From contig JAAYLA010000035.1 of the NCBI GenBank assembly GCA_012522135.1, forward strand, positions 1 through 34,270: DNA of 34,270 nt, written 5' to 3'. The notes beneath the pieces are model-generated. The model saw only the letters and a list, made by a program, of their open reading frames with translations, did no database searches and was not told where the DNA came from. Below, piece after piece: positions 7,933 through 17,757 of the stretch; the stretch's first letter is position 1; the number at the start of each line of letters is the position of its first letter. This DNA comes from Bacillota bacterium. GTDB taxonomy: Bacteria > Bacillota > Limnochordia > DTU080 > JAAYLA01. The position numbers were made by a program, and so were the translations under genes.

Positions 7933-9291
7933 CTAGGCGCCTCGCCGCATGTCCCAGCAGCAACGCTTGTACTTCTTGCCGCTGCCGCACGGACACGGAT
8001 CGTTCCGACCGGCGCTGCGCCACTTGGCTTCATCTTGTGCCTGCAGCTCGGCCATCAGCTGCGACGCCGGTCTGCCGGCGTGCAGGAGGTCCAAGATCCT
8101 CCGGGCATAGGGCCGCACGTGGTTGAAAAAGCGGCGGTAGCCGGCACACAGGTAGTTGAGGCCGGGCTCGCCGTCGGGCGTCTCAATGAACCGGTTCTTC
8201 GGGCATTCGCCGTGGCACAGCGACAAGACCTCGCACCGCCTGCAGTACGCGGGCAGACTATCGCGCTTGGCCTCGCCGAACGCCTGTTGCCTCGGATCTG
8301 TAACGAGCTCGCGCAGGGGCGTCCGCTCGATGTTGCCCAAAAGATACTCCGGCAGCACGAAGTGGTCGCAGCTGTAAAGGTCGCCGTTGTGCTCGAGGGC
8401 CAGCGCGTCGCCGCACGTCTCCTGAAACACGCATAGCCCGCCGGGGATGCCCGCTTCGCTCCGGATCGCCTCTTCGAAGGTTTGTACGTAGATGCGGCCG
8501 ATGTCGTTGCGCACCCACTCGTCGAAAATCGTCGTCAAGAAGCGTCCCCACTGCTCAGGCCGGACCGAGCGATCCGTCACTTCCTTTTCGCCGACACGTT
8601 CGACGGCGGGGATGAACTGGATCCACCGCACACCGGATTCCTTGAAGAAATGATATACCTCCAGAGGATGTTCGGAGTTGGCCCGGTTCACCACGCACAG
8701 GACGTTGTACTCCACCCGGTGTTCTTGCAGGAGCCGCAGGCCACGCATCACCTTGGCGTGGGTTGGACGCTGTCCTTTGTCGAGCCGGTAGATGTCGTGC
8801 AGGTGTGCGGGCCCGTCGATGCTGATGCCGACGAGAAAGCGGTTCTCGCGCAGGAACGTGCACCACTCGGTGGTGAGCAGCGTGCCGTTGGTCTGGAGCG
8901 CGTTGGTGCACACCCAGCCCGCGGGAAGGTACTTTTTCTGCAGCTCCACGATGCGCCGGAAAAAGTCGAGGCCCATCAGCGTAGGCTCGCCGCCCTGCCA
9001 GGCAAAATGAACCTCGGGACCGGGATTGGCCTCGATATATTGCCGGATGTACGATTCCAGAAGTGCATCGTTCATCCGAAAGGAGCGAGTGCCCGGATAC
9101 AACTGCTCCTTCTCGAGATAGTAGCAGTAGGCACAGTCGAGGTTGCATATGGGCCCGATCGGTTTGGTCATCACGTGAAAGGGCCGTCGGGTCTCCGGTG
9201 TCGTTTGGTGCACTCTGTGATCATCCGTTCCCTTCGGTGGGGTCCGCGGAGCGCCCATCGGCGAACCGGTCCGCACCGTAAGATTGTACAT
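7933..9291 (-). CDS. Radical SAM/SPASM protein, anaerobic sulfatase-maturase-like, with SEC-C tail
   Basis: Radical SAM enzyme of the anSME group, which turns an active-site Cys or Ser of sulfatases into formylglycine. The radical SAM motif CNLDCAYC is at about residues 49-56, followed by FAWQGGEPTLMG. A Cys-rich SPASM region occupies about residues 285-400 (ETCGDALAL, LYSCDHF, YCRRCEVLSLCHGECPKNRF). The last 20 residues are a SEC-C metal-binding motif (NDPCPCGSGKKYKRCC), an addition to the usual 370-400-residue enzyme. The family opening MTKPIGPICNLDCAYCYYLEK begins at residue 41, so translation may start at GTG 9213 or ATG 9258 rather than 9291. No sulfatase is in the window; a different peptide substrate is possible. 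Confidence 0.88.
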   Translation of the reverse strand: MYNLTVRTGSPMGAPRTPPKGTDDHRVHQTTPETRRPFHVMTKPIGPICNLDCAYCYYLEKEQLYPGTRSFRMNDALLESYIRQYIEANPGPEVHFAWQGGEPTLMGLDFFRRIVELQKKYLPAGWVCTNALQTNGTLLTTEWCTFLRENRFLVGISIDGPAHLHDIYRLDKGQRPTHAKVMRGLRLLQEHRVEYNVLCVVNRANSEHPLEVYHFFKESGVRWIQFIPAVERVGEKEVTDRSVRPEQWGRFLTTIFDEWVRNDIGRIYVQTFEEAIRSEAGIPGGLCVFQETCGDALALEHNGDLYSCDHFVLPEYLLGNIERTPLRELVTDPRQQAFGEAKRDSLPAYCRRCEVLSLCHGECPKNRFIETPDGEPGLNYLCAGYRRFFNHVRPYARRILDLLHAGRPASQLMAELQAQDEAKWRSAGRNDPCPCGSGKKYKRCCWDMRRGA

Positions 9292-9401
9292 CCCTTCTAC
9301 TGATCACGCCGAGATCCTTCTACCGGGCGGAACGGGCGGTACGCTCAAGCCGAGCCGTCGACGGGAGGTTCATATCGTGCTATCATGTTCAGATCGTGCT
9401 C

Positions 9402-9430
9402 TTGCCACCGGCGGCCAATCCACCTATGCT
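9402..9430 (+). promoter_or_regulatory. Candidate promoter of the GH2 gene
   Basis: TTGCCA (9402-9407) and TATGCT (9425-9430) are separated by 17 bp. They would give a leader of about 175 bases before the GH2 ATG. Nothing else is evident in the 320-bp gap between the divergent genes except a 10-bp palindrome CCGTCGACGG at 9355-9364 and two copies of ATCGTGCT at about 9374 and 9393. Confidence 0.4.
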
Positions 9431-9611
9431 GAATGGTGGGGCATAAGCGCCTCGTGGGAAAACATGAGGGCCGTGTCCCGGGTGTGGTCAGTAACGCCTT
9501 GTCACAGGGGGCAGGCGAAAATATCGACAAGCCGTCCGTCCGGATCGAGCGGCGACCCCCTTGCGGCGTCGGGCGGCTCCGGACCGTCGGCGTGCATGGA
9601 GTGATCACGAC

Positions 9612-12050
<2,439 letters not shown>

Positions 12051-12067
12051 GAGGGCCGTGCCGCGAA

Positions 12068-12130
12068 TTCCAGAAAATGTGTCTCATGCCCGGGACAAAG
12101 CGGCTCCCTATTGAGACACATTTTCTGGAA
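12068..12130. repeat. Perfect 19-bp inverted repeat with 25-base loop
   Basis: TTCCAGAAAATGTGTCTCA at 12068-12086 is exactly mirrored at 12112-12130. The arms are AT-rich compared with their surroundings and enclose a GC-rich loop. It lies between two convergent genes, so as RNA it could stop transcription from either side. There is no T tract, and the arms look like the ends of a small mobile or REP-like element. No target-site duplication is evident. Confidence 0.85.
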
Positions 12131-12180
12131 GGGACGCCCTGGCAAGCGTCTCGGACCCCCCGTGCCCCCCCTGTTGACCG

Positions 12181-12684
12181 TCAAACGACTTGGACCACGA
12201 ACGCGATGACCAGGCCGATGCCCACGAACAGCTTGACCACCATGGATCCGAGCGCGCCGATCAAGCCTCCAAAGCCGGCTCTCACCGCGTCGGGTCCATC
12301 CTTGCCCGCCAACAGCTCACCGACTGTCGCACCCAGGAACGGGCCGAGCACAAGACCGACGGGTAGAAAAAAGAGGCCTGCGATCGAGCCGATCACGGCC
12401 CCGATGCTTCCCGCTCTGCCCGCACCGAAACGCCTGGCGCCGTAGGCCCGCCCGAACTGGTCAGCGACTTCCGCCGCGACGACTACGGCCAAGGTGGTCA
12501 GGAGAAAGGTTCCGTCTACCCGGACGAACCCTTCCACGGCGGCGAACCCGGCCATCGCCAGCCAGACCAGTGGCAGGCCCGGCAAGATGGGGACCACCGT
12601 CCCCGCCACGCCGAGCAGCATGACGAGGACGGCGGCCGCAAAAGCGATCCAGCCTAAGGCGCCCACGAAACCGACCTCCGACAA
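12181..12684 (-). CDS. DUF456-family membrane protein
   Basis: Small integral membrane protein of 167 residues. Four to five helices are visible: LGWIAFAAAVLVMLLGVAGT, LPLVWLAMAGFAAVEGF, LLTTLAVVVAAEVADQF, GSIGAVIGSIAGLFFLPVGLVLGPFLGATVGELL and LIGALGSMVVKLFVGIGLVIAFVV. The fourth is rich in glycine zippers (GxxxGxxxG). The pattern PILPGLPLVW and the GxVxGxxxG run are typical of DUF456, whose function is unknown. It is 22 bp downstream of the GH172-like gene, so may be co-transcribed, though a functional link to sugar use is not evident. The start is the ATG at 12684. Confidence 0.85.
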   Translation of the reverse strand: MSEVGFVGALGWIAFAAAVLVMLLGVAGTVVPILPGLPLVWLAMAGFAAVEGFVRVDGTFLLTTLAVVVAAEVADQFGRAYGARRFGAGRAGSIGAVIGSIAGLFFLPVGLVLGPFLGATVGELLAGKDGPDAVRAGFGGLIGALGSMVVKLFVGIGLVIAFVVQVV

Positions 12685-12706
12685 AACCTTGCGGCCTCGC
12701 TTCGGA

Positions 12707-13786
12707 TCATATCACTTCCAGATAATCCCGATCGGGCAGAGGCGGATGGGGCGCGTGGGGCTCCAGCTGGTACCAAAATACGGTGGACGCAATGTCGTCT
12801 TGCAGAGGCAAGTACCGGCCTCCGGAGCGCCATCCCAGGGCCTGAATCGTCACCCGCAAATCCTTCTCGAAGCGGATGGGATCTTGGATGTGCCAGCGGT
12901 ACATGCCGAACCGCTGCTGACTCCGGTAAAGCCCGTCGGGCCGGATCACCTGGGGCAGCCCGAGGTACGGCGTGCTGAAGGTGCGGTACTCACCGTTTAC
13001 ATCGAAGTTCCAGGCGCCGCCGAAGTAGTCCTCCGTGCCGGTGCCGCAGATGGTCGGAAAATCGCGGTCGCCGTCGATGTAAAACTTCACTTCCCCTTCG
13101 CCCCACCAGCCCGAATTGTTCACACCCCAGGCAATGTAGGTTCCCACGTACTGCCCTTGACCTCGGATGTGGTCGACCAAGGTGTGCACTTCTTTGTAGG
13201 GAAGCGGGTTGCTGCGGCGCCAGAAAGCGTGGAAGTAGGCCGCGTCGTCGGGTACCTCGGTCAGCACATAGTCGATCTGGTAGTAGACGGTCGCGTCTTC
13301 GTCGGAAAGGTTTTCGATCTCAAGGCGCGCTGACTTCCGGAACGGCATCTCCCAATACGAGTTCATGCCGCCGTGGGGATTGACCGCTATGGGAAGGGAG
13401 TTGATCTGCGCGAACTCGCACCAGCCGCTGCAGAAAAAGTCGCCGTAGGGCACTTCGACCGAAGGGAGCGGTTCATCGTCCCAGAAAAAGCGGAGCACGA
13501 GCTGGCGCCAATGTTTGCGGTGGGTGGTGATCCAGATATGTTGGATGGCCCCGGGACCTTCAATTTCGGCCAGTACGAATTTCGTGCGGGCTTCGAGGCG
13601 GATCGAGGGCGAGACCTTCCAGCCTTGACCAAGCTCTCGGGCGGCATGCGCTCCGGTGCCTTCCGTGGCCATTCCGCCTTTGCCTTTTTCGCCCGTAAAA
13701 TTTTCCGCACTGATTGAGCGCGTTTTCGCCGGCGAGATGCGCCACAGATTATGTAAACCGACTCCGAGTCCGTTGAAACGCTGCAT
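12707..13786 (-). CDS. DUF2961 / GH172-family glycosidase
   Basis: Protein of 359 residues of the DUF2961 family, now classed as GH172, whose characterised members act on alpha-fructofuranoside or D-arabinofuranoside linkages and assemble from double jelly-roll subunits. Family motifs seen: SISAENFTGEKGKGG near residue 25, AIQHIWIT near 81, SWCEFAQINSLPI-like region near 121, SGWWGEGEVKFYIDGD near 225 and GTGTEDYFGGAW near 249. The Glu residues of the last two motifs (about 230/232 and 252) are the likely catalytic pair. No signal peptide, so intracellular. ATG 13786 is 7 bp from AGGAGG. It follows the sialidase-like gene by 106 bp on the same strand. Substrate unknown; activity on furanosides is inferred from the family. 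Confidence 0.9.
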   Translation of the reverse strand: MQRFNGLGVGLHNLWRISPAKTRSISAENFTGEKGKGGMATEGTGAHAARELGQGWKVSPSIRLEARTKFVLAEIEGPGAIQHIWITTHRKHWRQLVLRFFWDDEPLPSVEVPYGDFFCSGWCEFAQINSLPIAVNPHGGMNSYWEMPFRKSARLEIENLSDEDATVYYQIDYVLTEVPDDAAYFHAFWRRSNPLPYKEVHTLVDHIRGQGQYVGTYIAWGVNNSGWWGEGEVKFYIDGDRDFPTICGTGTEDYFGGAWNFDVNGEYRTFSTPYLGLPQVIRPDGLYRSQQRFGMYRWHIQDPIRFEKDLRVTIQALGWRSGGRYLPLQDDIASTVFWYQLEPHAPHPPLPDRDYLEVI

Positions 13787-13892
13787 GACCTGTCCTCCTT
13801 ATGCTCCATCCGTGCTCTCGGGAAACGCTTAACACACTACCGTAGCCGAGGCCGTCCGTTCCCACTTTCTAGCGGTGCCCACGTAATCCTCC

Positions 13893-15623
13893 CTATAGGC
13901 TGCCGGCCGCCACGAGTTCGATCAAGTACCCGGCATCGTCGTAACGGTCCTCGGCGCTCAGAAAATGGACGTAGCTGATGCCGAAGGCGCTCGGGTGTAC
14001 CAGCGGCAGGGTAAGGGAGCGCTCGCCCACGGTGAGCCGGCACGCGCCTGTGTCCGCCGCGTCCCAACGGAAGACAAGCTCGTGCCAGACGCCGGGCTCG
14101 AGCTGCACCGCCCCGGACTCATCGGGCCTGAACGTGACCGTGTACATGGCGAAGTGACGGGCAAATACGTCCGTCGGGTTGAACCAGCGATCCGTAAGAT
14201 TGATGCGGCCGCCTGCGGTGCCGGGCAGCAGTTGGATGCGGGTGCAGAACGTGCCGGAGGGCGCGGCGGGGAAGTTCCAGACGGCCCCCTGCACGTCGCT
14301 CACAAGGCTCGGGTCGGGCGTACGGCGGATGTGCAGCACCTGCGCTCCGGGCCGGTCGGGATGGGCCACGAGGCGCGGGCCCACCTTGCGGTCATAGGCG
14401 CAGTGGCCTCGAATTTCATCGATGTATTGGTGGACGCTCCAATGCTCCAGACCGTTTTCGAAGTCGTCGCGGCGCCCCTTTTCGTACAGCCAGGCCGGAT
14501 CGAAAATGAGGAGCCTGCGGCAGACGGGGTGTTGCCCGACCGCGACCAGCACTTTTCCGTGAGGCAGCTCGACGGCTTGGGACTGGTGCACGCTCTTGTC
14601 CAAGGAAACCGCCGGGCCGCCGCCGCTCGTGGCGAAGTCGCCGTCGTTGCGAGCCGGGTTGAGCAGCAGTTCCCGAAAGCCGATCCACGTTTTGCCGTCG
14701 TCTTCGCTGATGGCGGCGTGGAAGGCGTCGCGGTTCGTGAACACGTCTTCAGCCCGGCCCGACCGGATGGACTCGGTAAGGGGATCGCCCTCGGGAAGCA
14801 GGCTGTGGTCCCGCTCGGGCAGGGGCGTCGTGTTGCACCAGAGGAACAAGATGCGTCCGTCGGATAGGCGATGGAGCGTCGGCATGGTCAGGGTGCCGTA
14901 GAAGGGGGACGGTTTGGGCGCTGTCCACGTATCGCCGCCGTCATACGAGAAGGATTCGTAGTGGTTGTTCGTGGACGTGCGCAGCAACATCCACAGGGTG
15001 CCGTCGGAAAGCTCGACGACCGTGGGCTCGGTGACGCGGTTTTGCCAGCGGATACCTCGGTCGGGCCAGGTGATGGGATAGGGGTCTATGGTTTCAATCT
15101 CCCGGACCCGCCACGTGTGGCCGTCGTCGTCGGAAAGGGCCACGGCCGCCCGGTTGATGCCGTCGTCGCAGTACAGGTTCGTGGGGACGATGACCCGCTC
15201 GCGGCGCCGCAGGAAAAGGGGCAGCCGCATCATGCCGGCGAGACGATGGTCGATTTGCCGGGCGTGATACGGGCCGTCGATGCCGGTCGTGGAGCGATAG
15301 ACCGACAGCGGAACGCCGGGCCCGCTCCAAAGGAAATAGTAGTCGCCGGAATAGGGGCTCGGCACGCCGGGCGAAGGGGAGACCACTTCGTCCACGGTAG
15401 GCTTGTCCGTCAGGATGAAGCCCGGGTCGAGTTCTTTCGACTGCCACGTGAGTCCGTTGTCCCTGCTTTCGATATAGAGGGGATGCGGCTCGCGCACCGT
15501 GCCTCGGTAACCGTAGCAGCGGATGGTGCCGTCGGGCAGTCGAATCAAGTTGCGAAAGGCGTTCGAGGGAGGAACGCCGGTGACGACGGGGGCGAAAATG
15601 TTGTCGAGTTCGACGCGGGGCAC
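13893..15623 (-). CDS. Sialidase-like (BNR/Asp-box) propeller protein with C-terminal jelly roll
   Basis: Protein of 576 residues with at least four Asp boxes: SRDNGLTW (about 53), SDDDGHTW (164), SYDGGDTW (226) and SEDDGKTW (306), the mark of a six-bladed sialidase-type propeller. The C-terminal 180 residues (from DDFENGLEHWSVHQ) look like a concanavalin-A-like jelly roll that may bind sugar. The start is GTG 15623, with AAGGAGGAG 7 bp upstream; the open frame extends to 15695 but that part is leader sequence. No signal peptide remains, so it is probably cytoplasmic. True sialidases carry an arginine triad, which I cannot confirm. Many relatives are uncharacterised sugar hydrolases. It lies between a sugar-binding protein and a GH172-like enzyme, so a glycosidase role is likely. 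Confidence 0.85.
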   Translation of the reverse strand: MPRVELDNIFAPVVTGVPPSNAFRNLIRLPDGTIRCYGYRGTVREPHPLYIESRDNGLTWQSKELDPGFILTDKPTVDEVVSPSPGVPSPYSGDYYFLWSGPGVPLSVYRSTTGIDGPYHARQIDHRLAGMMRLPLFLRRRERVIVPTNLYCDDGINRAAVALSDDDGHTWRVREIETIDPYPITWPDRGIRWQNRVTEPTVVELSDGTLWMLLRTSTNNHYESFSYDGGDTWTAPKPSPFYGTLTMPTLHRLSDGRILFLWCNTTPLPERDHSLLPEGDPLTESIRSGRAEDVFTNRDAFHAAISEDDGKTWIGFRELLLNPARNDGDFATSGGGPAVSLDKSVHQSQAVELPHGKVLVAVGQHPVCRRLLIFDPAWLYEKGRRDDFENGLEHWSVHQYIDEIRGHCAYDRKVGPRLVAHPDRPGAQVLHIRRTPDPSLVSDVQGAVWNFPAAPSGTFCTRIQLLPGTAGGRINLTDRWFNPTDVFARHFAMYTVTFRPDESGAVQLEPGVWHELVFRWDAADTGACRLTVGERSLTLPLVHPSAFGISYVHFLSAEDRYDDAGYLIELVAAGSL

Positions 15624-15662
15624 TGCTTGCTCCTCCTTCGGGACCGGCTGCGGCACAGCCGC

Positions 15663-15691
15663 CCGGTTGGCGTTGTGCACGGCGCAACCGG
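15663..15691 (-). promoter_or_regulatory. Hairpin in the leader of the sialidase-like gene
   Basis: CCGGTTG at 15663-15669 pairs with CAACCGG at 15685-15691, with further partial pairing inside. It falls between the predicted transcription start near 15700 and the ribosome binding site at 15631-15638, so it could affect translation or message stability. Confidence 0.35.
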
Positions 15692-15706
15692 CCATGCGGC
15701 AGGTGC

Positions 15707-15712
15707 ATTATA
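15707..15712 (-). promoter_or_regulatory. Extended -10 promoter for the sialidase-like gene
   Basis: On the minus strand this reads TGCTATAAT, a perfect -10 hexamer with the TGN extension. No good -35 is present, which fits an extended -10 promoter. It would start a message about 77 bases before GTG 15623, making this gene independent of the binding-protein gene upstream. Confidence 0.55.
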
Positions 15713-15726
15713 GCACGGAACGCGGG

Positions 15727-15757
15727 GGAAGGCTCCCACGGTTTCCGGGAGCCTTCC
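15727..15757 (-). terminator. Hairpin downstream of the binding-protein gene
   Basis: GGAAGGCTCCC (15727-15737) pairs perfectly with GGGAGCCTTCC (15747-15757) around a 9-base loop. It lies 40 bp after the stop of the minus-strand binding-protein gene. There is no T tract, so termination may be partial; it separates that gene from the promoter at 15707-15712. Confidence 0.55.
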
Positions 15758-15795
15758 GTCCGTGTGATCGAACGATCGATTTTCTGTTAGTTTTG

Positions 15796-17073
15796 TTAGT
15801 CCTCCATAGCGCGCACGATTTCTGCCCGCCATTCGTCGTTGGCCCGCTCTAGGGCGATGGAAGAGGGCTCCTGGTCGATGAGCACCGCATTGCGGGCGCG
15901 GACCAGGTGGTTCCATACGTTCGGCACGCCTTCGCCGTACGGATTGTGCTTCTCGAACCGCACCGACTCGGCATGCGAGAGCGAGGCGATGTACCAGCGC
16001 GTGAGGGGATCGTCGAAGCGCGAGCCTTGAATAAACTCACGCGACGGCCCAAAGAACCCCGTCGTGCCGAAGATGAGCGTCTGGGCCTCCGGGGACGTCG
16101 CCAGGAATTCCGCCAGTTTCCAGGCGGCGTCGATGTGCTTTGCTCCCTTGGGGATCATGTTGATGAACGTGGTGACCTGCTGCTTGCGTGTGCCGTCCCA
16201 GGTTGGATGCCAGGTGACTCCGAATTCATGCTCCGGCGCCCGGCGGCCAAGTTCGGCCGGCGCGTAGGCGCCGAGGTTTGCCATGGCAGTCTGTTGCCGC
16301 CCGATCAAATACCAGCCGGCGGGCATGGCCTCGTGAAACTCTTCGGCCGACCGGGCTTGGCCCAAAACGAAGTTGTCGTTCAGGAAGTCGAGGGCACGGG
16401 CCACTTCCGCTGAATTGAGGCGGGGTTCGCCGTCCGCGATGAGGGTTAGATCGAAATAAGTTTCCAACACGTCGGGGTTGGAGTTGCGCCCCTCCAGCGG
16501 ATGGTAGCCGATGCGGACCAGGTTGTCGTCGGCGGAGCGGACGACGAGCTTTCTGGCGAGCTCGACCAGCTCCGTCCACGTTATAGAGCGGTCTTCCGGC
16601 AGCGGTTGGATGCCGCCTTCGGCAAACATCGTCTTGTTCCAGACAAGTCCGTCGAGCGGGTAGAGGGCTACTCCGGGAACCCCGTATTCAACGCCGCGAA
16701 ACTGGGCCGTCATCTCGAGGCCGGGCAAGAGTTTTTCCCACAGTCCGGTGGCGGCAAAGTAGGCGTCCAAAGGCTCGAGGCCGTCCAGGAGAAGCATGGA
16801 TTCGTAAAAGCCCGACGTGCCCAGGACTAGGTCGGGGGGAACCCCTGCCGCGGTGGCCGTAGCCAACTGGTCCAGGTTGACGCCGACGCGCTTTGTAACC
16901 TTGAGATCCGGGTGGAGCTGTTCGAATAGGGCGATGGCTGCGTCGATGCCTCCTTGCGATTCCTGCGGCCAGCCCCAGACCCAATATGTAATCTCCTGTT
17001 GCGCCGACACGGGAACGACCAACATCGCAAGCGCCAGTACCCAGACGAGCGACAATCCGAATGCGCGTGTCAC
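15796..17073 (-). CDS. Extracellular solute-binding protein, sugar ABC type (orphan)
   Basis: Carbohydrate-binding protein of family 1 (UgpB/MalE-like), 425 residues. The Sec signal RAFGLSLVWVLALAMLVVPVSAQ is followed by the typical opening EITYWVWGW and the segment GIDAAIALFEQLHPDLKVTKR. Later segments such as GGIQPLPEDRSITWTELVELARKL fit the family. No lipobox cysteine is present, so the product should be released or periplasmic. GTG 17073 is chosen because GAGGAGG (17084-17090) precedes it and it places the signal peptide at the N-terminus; a longer open frame reaches 17178. The usual permease genes do not follow, so it must share a transporter encoded elsewhere. A strong promoter and operator-like site lie upstream. 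Confidence 0.92.
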   Translation of the reverse strand: MTRAFGLSLVWVLALAMLVVPVSAQQEITYWVWGWPQESQGGIDAAIALFEQLHPDLKVTKRVGVNLDQLATATAAGVPPDLVLGTSGFYESMLLLDGLEPLDAYFAATGLWEKLLPGLEMTAQFRGVEYGVPGVALYPLDGLVWNKTMFAEGGIQPLPEDRSITWTELVELARKLVVRSADDNLVRIGYHPLEGRNSNPDVLETYFDLTLIADGEPRLNSAEVARALDFLNDNFVLGQARSAEEFHEAMPAGWYLIGRQQTAMANLGAYAPAELGRRAPEHEFGVTWHPTWDGTRKQQVTTFINMIPKGAKHIDAAWKLAEFLATSPEAQTLIFGTTGFFGPSREFIQGSRFDDPLTRWYIASLSHAESVRFEKHNPYGEGVPNVWNHLVRARNAVLIDQEPSSIALERANDEWRAEIVRAMED

Positions 17074-17196
17074 GGTCGTGCAGCCTCCTCGTCCTTGTCG
17101 AGTCCCTGGTGACGTCTGTTCGCTTCCAAGGCAATGACACAACGCGGTGCGAAGATCGTGGGTACAGCCCTCCCTCATCTTGTCTATATTCGGTAT

Positions 17197-17224
17197 GTGG
17201 ATACAGAAACCACAAAATGGTTTC
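17197..17224 (-). promoter_or_regulatory. Composite operator-like site at the binding-protein promoter
   Basis: GAAACCA (17206-17212) and TGGTTTC (17218-17224) form a perfect dyad around 5 bases. On the minus strand the dyad is followed after 7 bases by ATCCAC (17202-17197). It begins at the predicted transcription start of the binding-protein gene, an ideal position for a repressor. The same arrangement recurs at 17655-17683. The adjacent IclR regulator is the obvious candidate, by inference. Confidence 0.6.
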
Positions 17225-17230
17225 GAGCCG

Positions 17231-17260
17231 ATTGTACCACCGCAGGCTTTGTCGTGTCAA
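17231..17260 (-). promoter_or_regulatory. Promoter of the solute-binding-protein gene
   Basis: On the minus strand TTGACA (17260-17255) and TACAAT (17236-17231) are separated by 18 bp, a near-consensus sigma-A promoter and one of the best in the window. Transcription would begin near 17224, leaving a leader of about 150 bases before GTG 17073. The rest of the 683-bp gap between the binding-protein and IclR genes holds a second operator-like site but no convincing gene. Confidence 0.7.
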
Positions 17261-17654
17261 GAAGAGTCAATTGCGACATCTAAGCGTCCCCCGGCGCCCG
17301 GCCCAACGGTAACCATGCCGGTCACTGCGCCCGCAGGAACTGCCGGAACCCGGAACACTTCGTGATAACGGGCACAGGCGGTGCCGGCAGGATTCTGCCG
17401 CCGCCTGGGCGAATGTTGTGACACAGTATGCAGAGTCAGTCTCCTTCCGGGGCATCGGTACGGTCGCCCTCCCGCCGGTTCGCACGCGGAGCCGGTGGAG
17501 TGGATCAGGTCCGTCACCGGTGCCCCAGCCCTTTTAAGGACTTGAAAAACCCGGGGAGAGCGTCGAGCTAGCGCGCAGCACTCAATATGCGGCAATATCT
17601 CCTGCGGTTGCCACGCACGCCGTGACATGGTAGAATTGTGCCGGAAGTCGTTTC

Positions 17655-17683
17655 GTGGATCTTTTATCCATAAAGTGGATAAA
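17655..17683 (-). promoter_or_regulatory. Second copy of the composite operator-like site
   Basis: TTTATCCA (17663-17670) and TGGATAAA (17676-17683) form a perfect 8-bp dyad around 5 bases. On the minus strand ATCCAC (17660-17655) follows after 7 bases, the same geometry as at 17197-17224. The shared pattern is CCAYTTTRTGG-N7-ATCCAC. It is 75 bp downstream of the IclR gene's stop, with no strong promoter visible next to it. Confidence 0.55.
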
Positions 17684-17757
17684 CCGTAGGCCCCAATCTC
17701 CCTAATCCGGGTACGCCCTGTCACCGGGTCACCAGGCGGCTCGGGAGATCGGTCGGC

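Noticed and set aside
12068-12130. CRISPR repeat
   Set aside because: It is a single inverted pair with no direct repeat units or spacers.
17257-17724. Minus-strand open frame of 155 codons in the gap before the binding-protein gene
   Set aside because: It has no ribosome binding site, its composition is rich in Arg, Pro and Gly as in non-coding GC-rich DNA, and it overlaps the promoter.
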